From Occallatibacter riparius (GTDB lineage Bacteria > Acidobacteriota > Terriglobia > Terriglobales > Acidobacteriaceae): 64,000 nt of DNA. Made by a program: the position numbers and the translations under genes. The notes under the pieces were generated by a model. That model did not search any database, was not told the origin of the DNA, and worked only from the letters and a program-made list of their open reading frames with translations. Below, piece after piece: positions 52,140 through 61,068 of this stretch. Numbering within the stretch: position 1 is the stretch's first letter; each line of letters starts with the position of its first letter. The stretch lies in assembly GCF_025264625.1 (NCBI RefSeq), contig NZ_CP093313.1:186001-250000 (forward strand), in the 5' to 3' direction.

Positions 52140-52721
52140 ATGATCACTGCTTCGGAATTGCACGAGGGCATGGCGCTTCGCATCGACCACCAGATCTACA
52201 AGGTGCTTGACGTCGCATCCCGCGCCGGTGCGGCCAAGATGAGCGGCAACGTTCAGGCCAGGCTCTGCAATGTGCACAGCGGACGTCTCTGGGACCAGCA
52301 CTTCCGTCCCCAGGAGCGACTGGAAGACGTAGCATTCGAAAGACGGAACCTGGAGTTCCTCTACAGCAGCGGCGGCACATGTGTGTTTCAGCGTCTCGAC
52401 ACCTTCGAGCAGGTTGAGTTCCCGTCCGCATCGCTCGGCCTCGCAGAACAACTGCTGCCTCCAGGAACCGAACTGATCGGCGAGTTCGCTGGCGACGAAC
52501 CTGTCAGCGTACTTCTTCCCAACACCGTTGAGGCCCGCATCGCCAGCACCGCTGCGCCAGCCCGCGCGCAGCCCGATTCAGGAACGAAGGAGGCATCGCT
52601 CGACAACGGCCGTCACATTCAGGTTCCCCTCTTCATAGCCCCAGGCGAACTCGTCACCATCGACATCCGGACCGGCCGGTACGTGGAGCGGGTCAGGACA
52701 CAACGCAAGAAGGGCACTTAA
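52140..52721 (+). CDS. Elongation factor P-like protein with altered tip loop
   Basis: 193 aa from the ATG at 52140 after GGAGGAACG. KOW-like domain I (ITASELHEGMALRIDHQIYKVLDV), domain II (RPQERLEDVAFERRNLEFLYSS) and C-terminal OB domain (NGRHIQVPLFIAPGELVTID, RTGRYVERV) are EF-P. EF-P helps ribosomes through polyproline. The tip loop, usually PGKGGAF, reads AAKMSGNV; lysine K33 is kept at the modified position but its Pro/Gly surroundings are not. The domain II/III linker is longer than usual (about residues 125-155, Ala/Pro-rich). It is probably a specialised paralogue; a normal efp gene may exist elsewhere. Followed 26 bases later by a YbaK-type gene. Confidence 0.88.
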   Translation: MITASELHEGMALRIDHQIYKVLDVASRAGAAKMSGNVQARLCNVHSGRLWDQHFRPQERLEDVAFERRNLEFLYSSGGTCVFQRLDTFEQVEFPSASLGLAEQLLPPGTELIGEFAGDEPVSVLLPNTVEARIASTAAPARAQPDSGTKEASLDNGRHIQVPLFIAPGELVTIDIRTGRYVERVRTQRKKGT

Positions 52722-52747
52722 ACACGCAGACTCGAAAGAGGTAGAGT

Positions 52748-53230
52748 ATGGCGCTCGCAACTTTGACTGAATACCTCGACCGAAACAACATCCAATATGA
52801 GCTCATTCCGCACACGCCGGCCTTCAGTGCACAGTGCATCGCTGGCCTGGCGCACATTCCGGGAAAGGAGCTCGCCAAGGCCGTCATGGTCGTCCTCGAC
52901 GGCAATCTGGCGATGGCAGTCCTCCCGGCCAATCTGCGCGTGGATCTCTTCACCCTCAAGAAAGCTGTCAACGCGGAGTATGCATCGCTGGCAGCGGAGG
53001 AAGACTTTTACGATAAGTTTCCTTACTGCGAAACCGGAGCGATGCCTCCATTCGGCAATCTCTACGGCATTCCCGTATATGTTGAGGAGAGCCTGACCAA
53101 AGACACTGAGATCGCATTCAACGCGGGCACCCATCGCGAACTCATGCGCATGGCATGGCGCGATTATGAGAGATTGGTGTCACCGAAAATCATGTGCTTC
53201 GCTGCCGGGCACCACGTTGAAGCAGCTTGA
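52748..53230 (+). CDS. YbaK/aminoacyl-tRNA deacylase-domain protein
   Basis: 160 aa. The YbaK/ProX fold is seen in LDRNNIQYELIPHTPAFSAQ, AKAVMVVLDGNLAMAVLP (conserved Lys) and TGAMPPFGNLYGIPVYVEES (conserved G-x-x-x-P-F-G loop). Members remove wrongly attached amino acids from tRNA, mostly tRNA-Pro. Co-directional with the EF-P-like gene, 26 bases apart, so both could act in proline-linked translation quality. Substrate specificity unknown. Confidence 0.87.
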   Translation: MALATLTEYLDRNNIQYELIPHTPAFSAQCIAGLAHIPGKELAKAVMVVLDGNLAMAVLPANLRVDLFTLKKAVNAEYASLAAEEDFYDKFPYCETGAMPPFGNLYGIPVYVEESLTKDTEIAFNAGTHRELMRMAWRDYERLVSPKIMCFAAGHHVEAA

Positions 53231-53308
53231 AGCATTGAGCCTAAGTAAAGGCGGCGGATGGACCAGGTTGGCACTCCGCCGCGCAGCGGACAAACAGGAG
53301 GCTCAACC

Positions 53309-53770
53309 ATGTCATTCACAGTTCGGACGGATGCATTCGGAAACGGCGCCGCGATTCCTGCGAAGTACACGTGTTCAGGCGCGGACGTATCGCCGGCGCT
53401 GCAATGGAGCGACGCGCCGGCAGGGGCGAAATCGCTGGCACTTATCGTCGATGACCCGGACGCGCCGGGCGGCACATGGACGCACTGGGTGCTGTGGGAT
53501 GTGCCTGCGCAATCCGGCGGGTTGCCAGAGGGTGTTCCGCCTGAGGAGTCGCTGCCTGGCGGCGCGCGTCAGGGCAAGAACGACTTCGGCAAGGTGGGTT
53601 ATGGCGGGCCGTGTCCGCCGCCTGGCAAGGCGCATCGCTACTTCTTCCGGCTCTATGCGCTGGACAAGGTGCTTGAGTTGATGGCCGGCAGCGAGCGCCC
53701 CGACCTGGAAGACGCGATGAAGCGGCACATCCTGGCACAGGCGGAGTGGATGGGGACGTTCAAGCGGTAA
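53309..53770 (+). CDS. YbhB/YbcL-family PEBP-like protein
   Basis: 153 aa from the ATG at 53309, eight bases after AGGAG. Shows the phosphatidylethanolamine-binding protein/Raf-inhibitor motifs: SPALQWSDAPAGAKSLALIVDDPDAP, THWVLWDVP, and GYGGPCPPPGKAHRYFFRLYALD. Cytoplasmic, ligand unknown in bacteria. A GCGGCGGA/TCCGCCGC hairpin (53251-53282) precedes it in the short gap after the YbaK gene. Confidence 0.9.
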   Translation: MSFTVRTDAFGNGAAIPAKYTCSGADVSPALQWSDAPAGAKSLALIVDDPDAPGGTWTHWVLWDVPAQSGGLPEGVPPEESLPGGARQGKNDFGKVGYGGPCPPPGKAHRYFFRLYALDKVLELMAGSERPDLEDAMKRHILAQAEWMGTFKR

Positions 53771-53839
53771 AGCAGGGAACAGGCAAAAGCGATCAGGGAA
53801 CAGAAGGCAACGGCCGTTGCCCAAATGGCTCATTACGAG

Positions 53840-54769
53840 TCAGTGAGCCTGCAAGAGCGTGTTCACTTCGGCCTCCGTGGGCATGGCGGGCTGCGCTCCT
53901 GCGCGCGTGACCGACACCGCCGCTACGGCCGCGCCGAAGCGGACTGCCTCCTCGATCGCCATGCGCCGCATCAACGCTACGGCCATGCCGCCGTTGAAGG
54001 CATCGCCGGCGGCGGTGGAGTCGACTACCTTTACCTTGAAGCTTGGAACCATGCGGCGGAGGCCATCGCGAGTGGCGATGAATGCGCCGCGGGCTCCCAT
54101 TTTGATGATGACGTTGGCGGGTCCCTTGGCGAGGAGATCTTCGGCACATTCGCGCGCGGCGGACTGGTTGAGGTCGCGATTAGGGATGCCGCGCAGGGCG
54201 CACGCTTCAGTTTCGTTAGGTGTGAGATAGGTGACCTGGCGCAGAATTTTGCGCGACAACGCCCGCGCGGGAGCGGGATCGAGCATAAGAGGAACCTGGA
54301 GGCGCTGGGCGAGGTCGCACAGGTGCTCCACGGTTTCGAGCGGTGTTTCAAGCTGAGTAAGGATGATGCCGGCGGAGCGAAGCTGTGGAAGGCTGGCGTC
54401 GAGATCGTGCGGGGTCAGTGTTCCGTTGGCACCTGGAATGACGGTGATGCTGTTCTGGCCTTTGCGGTCGACGGAGATCAGCGCGACGCCGGAGGCTGTT
54501 CCGGCAGCCGTACCTACGGAGCGCACGTTCACACCGGCTTCGCGCAGGCCCTGGCGCAGTCGCTTCCCGAAGTCGTCATCGCCGACTTTGGCGATCATGC
54601 TGACTGGGTGACCGAGGCGGCCGACGGCGACCGCCTGATTGGCTCCCTTGCCGCCGTGAAACGTCTGGAAGCTGTCTCCGGTCAGCGTCTCGCCGGGCGC
54701 GGGGATTCTCTTAGCGGTTGAAACTAGGTCGAGGTTCACGCTTCCGACTACTACGATGGGACGGCTCAT
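53840..54769 (-). CDS. rbsK: Ribokinase
   Basis: 309 aa. PfkB fold with VVVGSVNLDLVSTAKRIPAPGETL, FHGGKGANQAVAVGRLG (substrate-binding GGKGAN) and the catalytic STAAGDAFNGGMAVAL near residue 255, where the usual GAGD is AAGD. Phosphorylates ribose at O5. Starts eight bases after the permease gene stop, so the two genes form a ribose uptake and activation operon. The gap from 53771 to 53839 on its 3' side shows short GGGAACAG units of the purine-rich repeat. Confidence 0.93.
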   Translation of the reverse strand: MSRPIVVVGSVNLDLVSTAKRIPAPGETLTGDSFQTFHGGKGANQAVAVGRLGHPVSMIAKVGDDDFGKRLRQGLREAGVNVRSVGTAAGTASGVALISVDRKGQNSITVIPGANGTLTPHDLDASLPQLRSAGIILTQLETPLETVEHLCDLAQRLQVPLMLDPAPARALSRKILRQVTYLTPNETEACALRGIPNRDLNQSAARECAEDLLAKGPANVIIKMGARGAFIATRDGLRRMVPSFKVKVVDSTAAGDAFNGGMAVALMRRMAIEEAVRFGAAVAAVSVTRAGAQPAMPTEAEVNTLLQAH

Positions 54770-54777
54770 ATAGGCAC

Positions 54778-55770
54778 CTAGAAACTCACGATGGGGGCCA
54801 TGGCGACTCCGCTGAGCCCGAGGAGGAAGAAGAGGAACATGAGGCCGATTAGCCTGCGCGCGGTGGGGGGCGCTCCGGCGAACTCGCGCCAGACAAAGAC
54901 GCCCCAGATGGCCGAGACCATGGTGGCCCCCTGGCCAAGGGCGTAGGCGGCGGCGGGGCCAACCATCTGCGCATAAGAGGCGACGAAGTTCGAGATCATG
55001 CCGATGCCCCAGATGATGCCGCCGAGCAGTCCCCAGAAGTGAAACGCACCGCTGCCGCGGAAGTAGTCGCGCATGGCCACGGGCTGGCCGGAGATGGGCT
55101 TGCGCATGAAGAGGTAATTAACAGGGATGGTGCACGCCAGAACGCCGAGCGAGAAGACGAACGCGACAGCGTAGGGGCCGAGGTGATTCTCGCCGGTGGT
55201 GGCTTTGGCAACGAAGGGGTAGAAGAGGCCCATGCCGGTTCCGCCGAGCAGGCTCAGCAGTATCCCCTTCCGGCTCACGCTGAGGTCCTTGACCAGCCTG
55301 CGATAGGCCAGCGCATCGAGAACGATAGCGACGATCACCAGCGCGATTCCGCCAAACAGCAGCAGCGGATTCCCCTTGGGCAGAATGATGTAGTTGAGTA
55401 CCGATCCGATGACCAGCGCGAGCCCGATGCCGATGGGGAACGCAACCGCTAGCCCGGCCACGGCGATGGCCGCGACAATCAGGATGTTGGCCACGTTGAA
55501 TACCACGCCGCCCAGCACAGCAAACAGCAGGTGCTTGCCGTCAGCGGAGCGGAGGTTGGCGATGAAGCTGTCGGGGCTTGCGGGGTCGGTGTTGCCCATG
55601 GTGAAGCCGAGGATGAGCGCGATGAGGACGATGCCGAAGACGTAGTCCCAGTAGAAGAGCTCGAAACGCCAGCCTTTGGCGAGCTTCTGGGTGTTAGCCC
55701 AGCTTCCCCAGCAGATCATGGTCACGATCATCATGAAGAGCGCGACCGGGTACAGGCTTGGAATGTACAT
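54778..55770 (-). CDS. Ten-helix sugar permease of the DMT/GRP-ureide-permease-like group
   Basis: 330 aa, ten predicted membrane helices, with ITMICWGSWANTQKLAKGWRFELFYWDYVFG at the start, an N-terminal half like GRP/RbsU-type sugar transporters. AGGA lies nine bases before the ATG. Upstream partner of ribokinase with an eight-base gap, so ribose is the likely cargo. Automatic annotation may call it a multidrug DMT transporter; the context argues against that. Confidence 0.82.
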   Translation of the reverse strand: MYIPSLYPVALFMMIVTMICWGSWANTQKLAKGWRFELFYWDYVFGIVLIALILGFTMGNTDPASPDSFIANLRSADGKHLLFAVLGGVVFNVANILIVAAIAVAGLAVAFPIGIGLALVIGSVLNYIILPKGNPLLLFGGIALVIVAIVLDALAYRRLVKDLSVSRKGILLSLLGGTGMGLFYPFVAKATTGENHLGPYAVAFVFSLGVLACTIPVNYLFMRKPISGQPVAMRDYFRGSGAFHFWGLLGGIIWGIGMISNFVASYAQMVGPAAAYALGQGATMVSAIWGVFVWREFAGAPPTARRLIGLMFLFFLLGLSGVAMAPIVSF

Positions 55771-55831
55771 GCGCAGGTTTCCTGAATGCGAGAAACAGGA
55801 TACCTTAGCTGCGCGGCAGGGCGCCGGTGCC

Positions 55832-58615
55832 TCAGATCTTCTCGAGGTTGGCGAACTTTTCCATCAGCTTCTTCATGCCGTGGCGGGTGAACATCACGGT
55901 GACCTTGGCGTCGTCGCCTTCGCCCTCGCGCATCAGCACGGTGCCTTCGCCGTACTTGGAATGACGCACGCGCTGGCCTTTGTTCAGGCCACTCGCGCCC
56001 TTCGCGTCGGGGATGTCCATCTTTGGCCGCGCAAAGGAACCAGCCTTCACTACTCCCTTGCCGCCGAAGAAGCGGGCGATGTTGTCGATGGAGTCGGCGT
56101 TCTTGGGCGCCGAGCCGGGCCCGCTGCGGGTATTCGCGCTGACTCCTTGACTGTAGGTGAGGCGTGGCCTCTCCTGGCTCTCGTTTTCGTAGTCGAAGTG
56201 GCGGTCGCCATCATCGTCTGATCCGCGGCGCTGGCCGTACGAAGAGCGCCCATAGGAGTAGCTCGCGCCTGCCCAGGCCTGCGCGCGGGGGCTCAGGTTT
56301 TCAATAAGCGGCGGAGGAACTTCTTCGAGGAAGCGCGATGGGATGCTCTGCTCGGGCGCGTCGTTGCCATAGCGGCGGCGATACTGCGCCCGGGTCAGCA
56401 CCAGCGTATTCATGGCGCGGGTCATGCCGACGTAGCAGAGGCGGCGCTCCTCTTCGAGCTCTTCGGGATTGTTCAGTGTGCGCGAGTGCGGGAAGAGTCC
56501 CTCTTCCATGCCGGCGAGGAAGACTAGCGGGAACTCGAGGCCCTTGGCAGCGTGCAGCGTCATCAGCGTCACGCGTGCGTCGGGATCGAACTGGTCAGTG
56601 TCGCTGGCCAGCGCGGCGTGATCGAGGAACTCGGCGAGCGTCTCGCCACGAACCTCGGCGTCGTGCGCGGCGTTGGCGAGTTCCTTCAGGTTTTCAATCC
56701 GGCTAAAGGCCTCGGGCGAGCCTTCGGTTTCGAGGGCCTTGATGTAGCCGGTGCGGTCGTTCAGGAAGCGGATCAGTTCGGGGAGGGTGGCGGCTCCGCC
56801 CGGTGCGCGGAAGCCTTCTACGGGTGCTTCGCTGCCGGCATCGCCACCGTTCGACGGCGCAGGACTGACCTTCGAAACTTTTGTGGTCCAGCCCGTGGAT
56901 GCAGATGCAGGCTTCTCCTCCTTAACTTGCTTTGGCATCTTGAGGAACGGCTTTTTGGGCTCGGCTGCGAAAGGAGAGAAATTGGAGAGATTGAGCAGCG
57001 ACATTTGATCTTCGTTGCCGCCGAAATTGAAGTCGACTGCCTCGGCATCGGCTACGGCTTCGTTCTCATCCGCGCTCAGCTCGGTATCCGCGGCTCCGAA
57101 GGAGAAGTCGGTGTCGGCGTCTTCGTCGTCGCTTTCTGCGATGTCGGCGGATAGCTTGCCCGCGAAGTCGGGGTCCATCATGGCTTGCGCGTCGGTGATC
57201 AGGGTGCGGAAGGAGTCGAGCGCCATGAGTGCGCGCGTGGGGATCAGCTTGTTCTTAATGGCCGCGGCGACCGCTTCCCATGTGGAGGTGCCGGTCTCGA
57301 GCGCGAGCCGCTCGAGCGTGGCCAGCGTGGTGGCGCCGATGCCGCGGGCGGGCGTGTTGATGACTCTCTGCAGCGCCATGGAATCGTGCGGATTCCGCAC
57401 TAGGCGCAGGTAAGCCATCAGGTCCTTGACTTCAGCGCGCTCGTAGAAGCTGAATCCGCCGACCATGGTGTAGCGGATGTTGTAGCGGCGTAGTGATTCT
57501 TCCACCAGGCGCGACTGCGAGTTGGTGCGGTAGAGAACGGCGCACCGGCCCTGCTCGCCCTCTTCGTTGTTCTCGCGGAGGAATTTCTGGATGCGATCTG
57601 CGATGAACAGCGCTTCGTTCTCGCCGTCGGGCGCTTCGTAGTAGCCGATCAGCGATCCGCCCTGGCGATCGGTCCAGAGTTTTTTGCCCTTGCGCCGCAG
57701 GTTGTTGGCGACCACTGCGCCGGCGGCTTCAAGAATGTTCTGCGTGGAGCGGTAGTTCTGCTCGAGGCGGACGATCTTGGCGTTGGGGAATTCCTTCTCG
57801 AAGTCAAGGATGTTCTTGATGTCGGCGCCGCGCCACGAGTAGATGCTCTGGTCTTCATCGCCTACGGCGCAGACGTTCTGTGCCTCGCCTGCCAGGAGCT
57901 TCATAATTTCGTACTGCGGGCGGTTCGTGTCCTGGTACTCGTCGACGAGCAGGTAGCGGTACTTGCGCTGATAGCGCTCGCGTGTTTCGCGCGAGACCTT
58001 CAGGAGCCGGACCGTCTCAAGCAGCAGGTCGTCGAAGTCGAGGGCATTGTTCTTGCGCAGATCAGCCTTGTAGGCTTGGTAAATATGGGCGATGCGCTCG
58101 CTGTTGGGATCCTTCGATGCGAGGTAGAACTCCTGCGGATCGACCATGTGGTTCTTGGCCCAGGAGATGCGGCCGAGCACCGTGCGCGGGGTCAACTGCT
58201 TGGTGTCGATGCCCATGCGCCGCATGATCTGCTTGACGATGCTGGACTGGTCGTTCTCGTCGTAGATGGCGAAGCTGCGCGTGAGGCCTTCGCCGTTGAC
58301 CTTCAGTGCCTCGATATCGCGGCGCAACATGCGCACGCAAAGCGAATGAAACGTGGAGATGAGCGGCTTCTGCAGCGATGCGTGACCGATCAGGCGGTCG
58401 ACGCGCTCGGCCATCTCCGCGGAGGCTTTGTTGGTGAAGGTGACGGCGAGGATGGAATCGGGCGCGATGCCCTTCTCCGTGATGAGCCAGGCAATGCGCG
58501 CGGTAATGACGCGCGTTTTGCCCGAGCCTGCGCCGGCAAGGATAAGGAGCGGCCCTTCTGTGGCTTCGACGGCCTCGCGCTGTTGGGGATTCAGTTTTGC
58601 GATGAGCGATGACAA
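55832..58615 (-). CDS. pcrA: ATP-dependent DNA helicase PcrA/UvrD
   Basis: 927 aa from a TTG start; no Met is available before residue 60. Superfamily 1A motifs: Walker A AGAGSGKT (27-34), DEYQDTNRPQYE (motif II), GDEDQSIYSWRGAD (motif III), VTLMTLHAAKGLEFPLVFLAGMEEGLFPH and VGMTRAMNTLVLTRA. Acts 3' to 5' in repair and replication-conflict resolution. Residues about 490-610 form an acidic, low-complexity insertion in the 2B region not found in typical PcrA; the C-terminal Tudor-like domain (about 865-925) is retained. Monocistronic. Confidence 0.95.
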   Translation of the reverse strand: MSSLIAKLNPQQREAVEATEGPLLILAGAGSGKTRVITARIAWLITEKGIAPDSILAVTFTNKASAEMAERVDRLIGHASLQKPLISTFHSLCVRMLRRDIEALKVNGEGLTRSFAIYDENDQSSIVKQIMRRMGIDTKQLTPRTVLGRISWAKNHMVDPQEFYLASKDPNSERIAHIYQAYKADLRKNNALDFDDLLLETVRLLKVSRETRERYQRKYRYLLVDEYQDTNRPQYEIMKLLAGEAQNVCAVGDEDQSIYSWRGADIKNILDFEKEFPNAKIVRLEQNYRSTQNILEAAGAVVANNLRRKGKKLWTDRQGGSLIGYYEAPDGENEALFIADRIQKFLRENNEEGEQGRCAVLYRTNSQSRLVEESLRRYNIRYTMVGGFSFYERAEVKDLMAYLRLVRNPHDSMALQRVINTPARGIGATTLATLERLALETGTSTWEAVAAAIKNKLIPTRALMALDSFRTLITDAQAMMDPDFAGKLSADIAESDDEDADTDFSFGAADTELSADENEAVADAEAVDFNFGGNEDQMSLLNLSNFSPFAAEPKKPFLKMPKQVKEEKPASASTGWTTKVSKVSPAPSNGGDAGSEAPVEGFRAPGGAATLPELIRFLNDRTGYIKALETEGSPEAFSRIENLKELANAAHDAEVRGETLAEFLDHAALASDTDQFDPDARVTLMTLHAAKGLEFPLVFLAGMEEGLFPHSRTLNNPEELEEERRLCYVGMTRAMNTLVLTRAQYRRRYGNDAPEQSIPSRFLEEVPPPLIENLSPRAQAWAGASYSYGRSSYGQRRGSDDDGDRHFDYENESQERPRLTYSQGVSANTRSGPGSAPKNADSIDNIARFFGGKGVVKAGSFARPKMDIPDAKGASGLNKGQRVRHSKYGEGTVLMREGEGDDAKVTVMFTRHGMKKLMEKFANLEKI

Positions 58616-58712
58616 GAATACAAATCCGGAGGGAAAAGCCCTTCCTCCAGTTTACCTGTTGGCGAGTTGTCGTGCTTTCTACTGGTTCTCAGGGCCAGTC
58701 TCCCGATTGAGA

Positions 58713-59672
58713 CTAGACGGATTTCTCGGGAAGGACCCAATATGGGTCGCCGGAGGAGATGAAATCGACGGGGACTTCCGGGACCAGCGGCCCGAGCCAT
58801 GCGGGCGCATCCTGCTCGCCCCACTCCTCAAAGCGCTCATGGTTTATGGCGATGAGGCCCTTGGGGTGCGGCAGGCCCAGGCTGATGCCATCGCGGAGGT
58901 AGGGGAAGGCATCGCAATCCTGAGCTTCGCTCATCAGGACGACGTCGCAGGTTTGCAGGGGCTTGAGGATCTCGACGAGTTTGTGTGCGCCGAGTCCGAC
59001 GCGCTTCACGGGCAAGTTCGGATCTCCGATGACCCGCATGCTGGGAGAGTCAAGCGAGCGCGCGACGTGCCGCGCCACATCTTTTAGCGGGGCCGGCGGG
59101 ATTTCGAAAGCGATGGGGATCATCTGCCCTTGCACCGGGACGATGTAGTTTTGCCAATCGAGCCTGGTAATCAACCCTTGCATGATGGGATCGGGTTTGA
59201 GCATGTGCTGATGGTCATGAAAACGCCAGACCACAAGGTTGTTCTGTTCGCAAAAGCGCCGCTTGGCGATGAAAACAGGGTCTGTTTCGAGGGAGCCTGC
59301 GACCTCAAACTGTTTGTCGTGTTGCAGCGTGCCGACGTCGTCGATGTGGTCCCAGAACATTCTTTCGTGCGTGATGACGAAGTTCTTCTTCGCCTGGACC
59401 GCTTTCTTGAGGACGTCAAAGGTGGCCTGAAATGTGAAGGCGATGCCTGTGACCGGCGTGGCGGGGGCACCGTACTTGAAGCCGTCTGTCGGCCTCCAGG
59501 GAAAGTTGGTGGGCCACTTGATTCCGTCAGAGTCCATCTTCTGCATGATGCGTTGCACGATTTGTTCCGCGGTCAAAGAGCCCGATGCGGAGGCGTATGC
59601 GCTGGCGAGCGAGCACTTCAACAACATTGCGGCGCCTGCCCCCTGGCTAAACATCCTGCGAGAGATTGGCAT
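58713..59672 (-). CDS. Exported Nif3-like dinuclear metal protein
   Basis: 319 aa. N-terminus SRRMFSQGAGAAML is a twin-arginine-type signal, so it is predicted to leave the cytoplasm folded. The Nif3 core follows, with metal-ligand candidates in KNFVITHERMFWDHID, VVWRFHDHQH and GLIAINHERFEEWGEQD (the last two are the His/Glu pairs of the family). Nif3/YbgI proteins are hexameric and usually cytosolic, so an exported form is unusual. It follows the second Nif3-like gene by 29 bases in the same operon. Confidence 0.8.
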   Translation of the reverse strand: MPISRRMFSQGAGAAMLLKCSLASAYASASGSLTAEQIVQRIMQKMDSDGIKWPTNFPWRPTDGFKYGAPATPVTGIAFTFQATFDVLKKAVQAKKNFVITHERMFWDHIDDVGTLQHDKQFEVAGSLETDPVFIAKRRFCEQNNLVVWRFHDHQHMLKPDPIMQGLITRLDWQNYIVPVQGQMIPIAFEIPPAPLKDVARHVARSLDSPSMRVIGDPNLPVKRVGLGAHKLVEILKPLQTCDVVLMSEAQDCDAFPYLRDGISLGLPHPKGLIAINHERFEEWGEQDAPAWLGPLVPEVPVDFISSGDPYWVLPEKSV

Positions 59673-59701
59673 GTCGGATCGTCTCCTTCAGCGCGCGAGT
59701 T

Positions 59702-60535
59702 TCAAGCAAACCAGCACAGTTCTTTGGGACGCGATTGAACCTCGATGGGCATCCCCGGCAACACGGTCTTGAGCCAATTCGACATCTCAACAGCGCCGGG
59801 GTGATCGGAGATTTCGTAGCCGACTTCGACAAGGCTGATGCTGCGGCCTGATGTGATGGCATCGCGAATATAGGTGGTGCAGTGGTCGACTTCCGGCGTC
59901 GCTCCGGTGAGAATGCAGTCGACTGCAGGGTCTTCGAGCGCATGGCTCAAGACGAGCGTTGGATACGAGAAGCCGTGAATGACCGCGACGCGCATGACCG
60001 GCTGATCCGGATCGCCCACCATCCGCAGCATCTTTGCGCCGAGGCGTGCGGAGGCATGCTCGGCGAGGCCTCTGAGGGTTGTCCGGGGAACGTTGCAGAA
60101 CGCTGCGGTCCACTGGTCGGCCGGAGCGCCGACTTCGGGTTGCCAGCCGAGTTCTTTGGCCAGAGCGTTCGAGAACCATTTTGGGCGGGCTGTGTCCCAG
60201 AGAGCCGCCAGGCGAATGATGATCAGATGATTGTCTTCGATGAGCTGCCGCTTGGCTTTGGCAACAGGATCGTCCACCAGCGCGTCGGCGAGGCCCGCGG
60301 CGAGATACTCGCCAAAGAGATAAAAGGGATGCTCGCGGCAGAGGATGCAGTTCTTCCCGGTGGCCACGGCAAGGCGGATTGCGTCTATGGAGGGCTCGTT
60401 CGCAACAAGGATGCCTGAAACCGTGTCGTCGTCGCTGCCGGTGAGAATGCCTTCGTACTCAGCATCCTTGTGCCGCTCACCGAGCGCCGTGTGGATTCTG
60501 TTGACCAGTTCGAAGCTTGTCGTCGTCGGCAACAT
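59702..60535 (-). CDS. Nif3-like protein, divergent paralogue
   Basis: 277 aa, no signal peptide. Same architecture as the downstream gene but with changed metal sites: CILCREHPFYLFGEYL where the family has HHP, DNHLIIIRLAALWD and VEVGYEISDHPGAVEMS replacing the C-terminal H-x-x-E. It may bind only one metal or none. First gene of the two-gene Nif3 unit. Function unknown in both. Confidence 0.75.
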   Translation of the reverse strand: MLPTTTSFELVNRIHTALGERHKDAEYEGILTGSDDDTVSGILVANEPSIDAIRLAVATGKNCILCREHPFYLFGEYLAAGLADALVDDPVAKAKRQLIEDNHLIIIRLAALWDTARPKWFSNALAKELGWQPEVGAPADQWTAAFCNVPRTTLRGLAEHASARLGAKMLRMVGDPDQPVMRVAVIHGFSYPTLVLSHALEDPAVDCILTGATPEVDHCTTYIRDAITSGRSISLVEVGYEISDHPGAVEMSNWLKTVLPGMPIEVQSRPKELCWFA

Positions 60536-60672
60536 CGGATCATCCTTGTCGTCATTCCTGCCTGCAAGAACGTTGCAGCGATGATCTCATGGAGATAATG
60601 CCTGAGTCTGCTAAGCACGCCATTGAGAACGAGAAGCGGGTGTCCCGGGTCACTCACCTTTTGAGACCTGGG

Positions 60673-61068
60673 ATGGACAATGGAAGCATGTTCGACTGCA
60701 TGCGAGGCCTGGCGATCATCGTCGCGATCTTTCTCATCGGCACATGGCTGCACGATCACGGAGTGCCCATTCCTGGAGGCGTGCTGGGGCTGCTGCTGTT
60801 TTATGGAGCGATGCTGACGGGTACGATCAAGGTGCAGTGGGTAGACCGCGGGGCCGGGCTGCTGCTGCGGCACATGGTTCTGCTGTTCGTGCCGCTGACC
60901 GTCGGGCTGATGGACCTTGGGCCGGTGCTGTCGCGCCAGGCGCTCGCGATCGTAGCGAGCCTGGTTGCCAGCTTCCTTGCCGTGCTGCTGACCACCGGTC
61001 TTCTCGCCCGCTGGCTTCTGCGTCCCGCAGTGCCGGAGCCCGCCGCGACGACGGAGGCGGTGCAATGA
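60673..61068 (+). CDS. LrgA/CidA-family membrane protein
   Basis: 131 aa if started at 60673; ATGs at 60688 and 60700 are nearer the first helix and cannot be excluded, and the frame opens at 60517. Four helices with AIIVAIFLIGTWLHDHGVPIPGGVLGLLLFY and HMVLLFVPLTVGLMDLGPVLS, the LrgA signature. With LrgB it affects murein hydrolase activity, pyruvate uptake or programmed lysis depending on species. The stop overlaps the lrgB-like start (ATGA). Confidence 0.82.
   Translation: MDNGSMFDCMRGLAIIVAIFLIGTWLHDHGVPIPGGVLGLLLFYGAMLTGTIKVQWVDRGAGLLLRHMVLLFVPLTVGLMDLGPVLSRQALAIVASLVASFLAVLLTTGLLARWLLRPAVPEPAATTEAVQ

Noticed and set aside
53825..54721. 298-codon plus-strand frame opposite ribokinase
   Set aside because: Antisense shadow; ribokinase signatures on the minus strand are complete.
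54778..55770. Multidrug DMT transporter annotation
   Set aside because: The helix pattern fits DMT broadly, but the eight-base link to ribokinase and GRP-like start favour a sugar permease.
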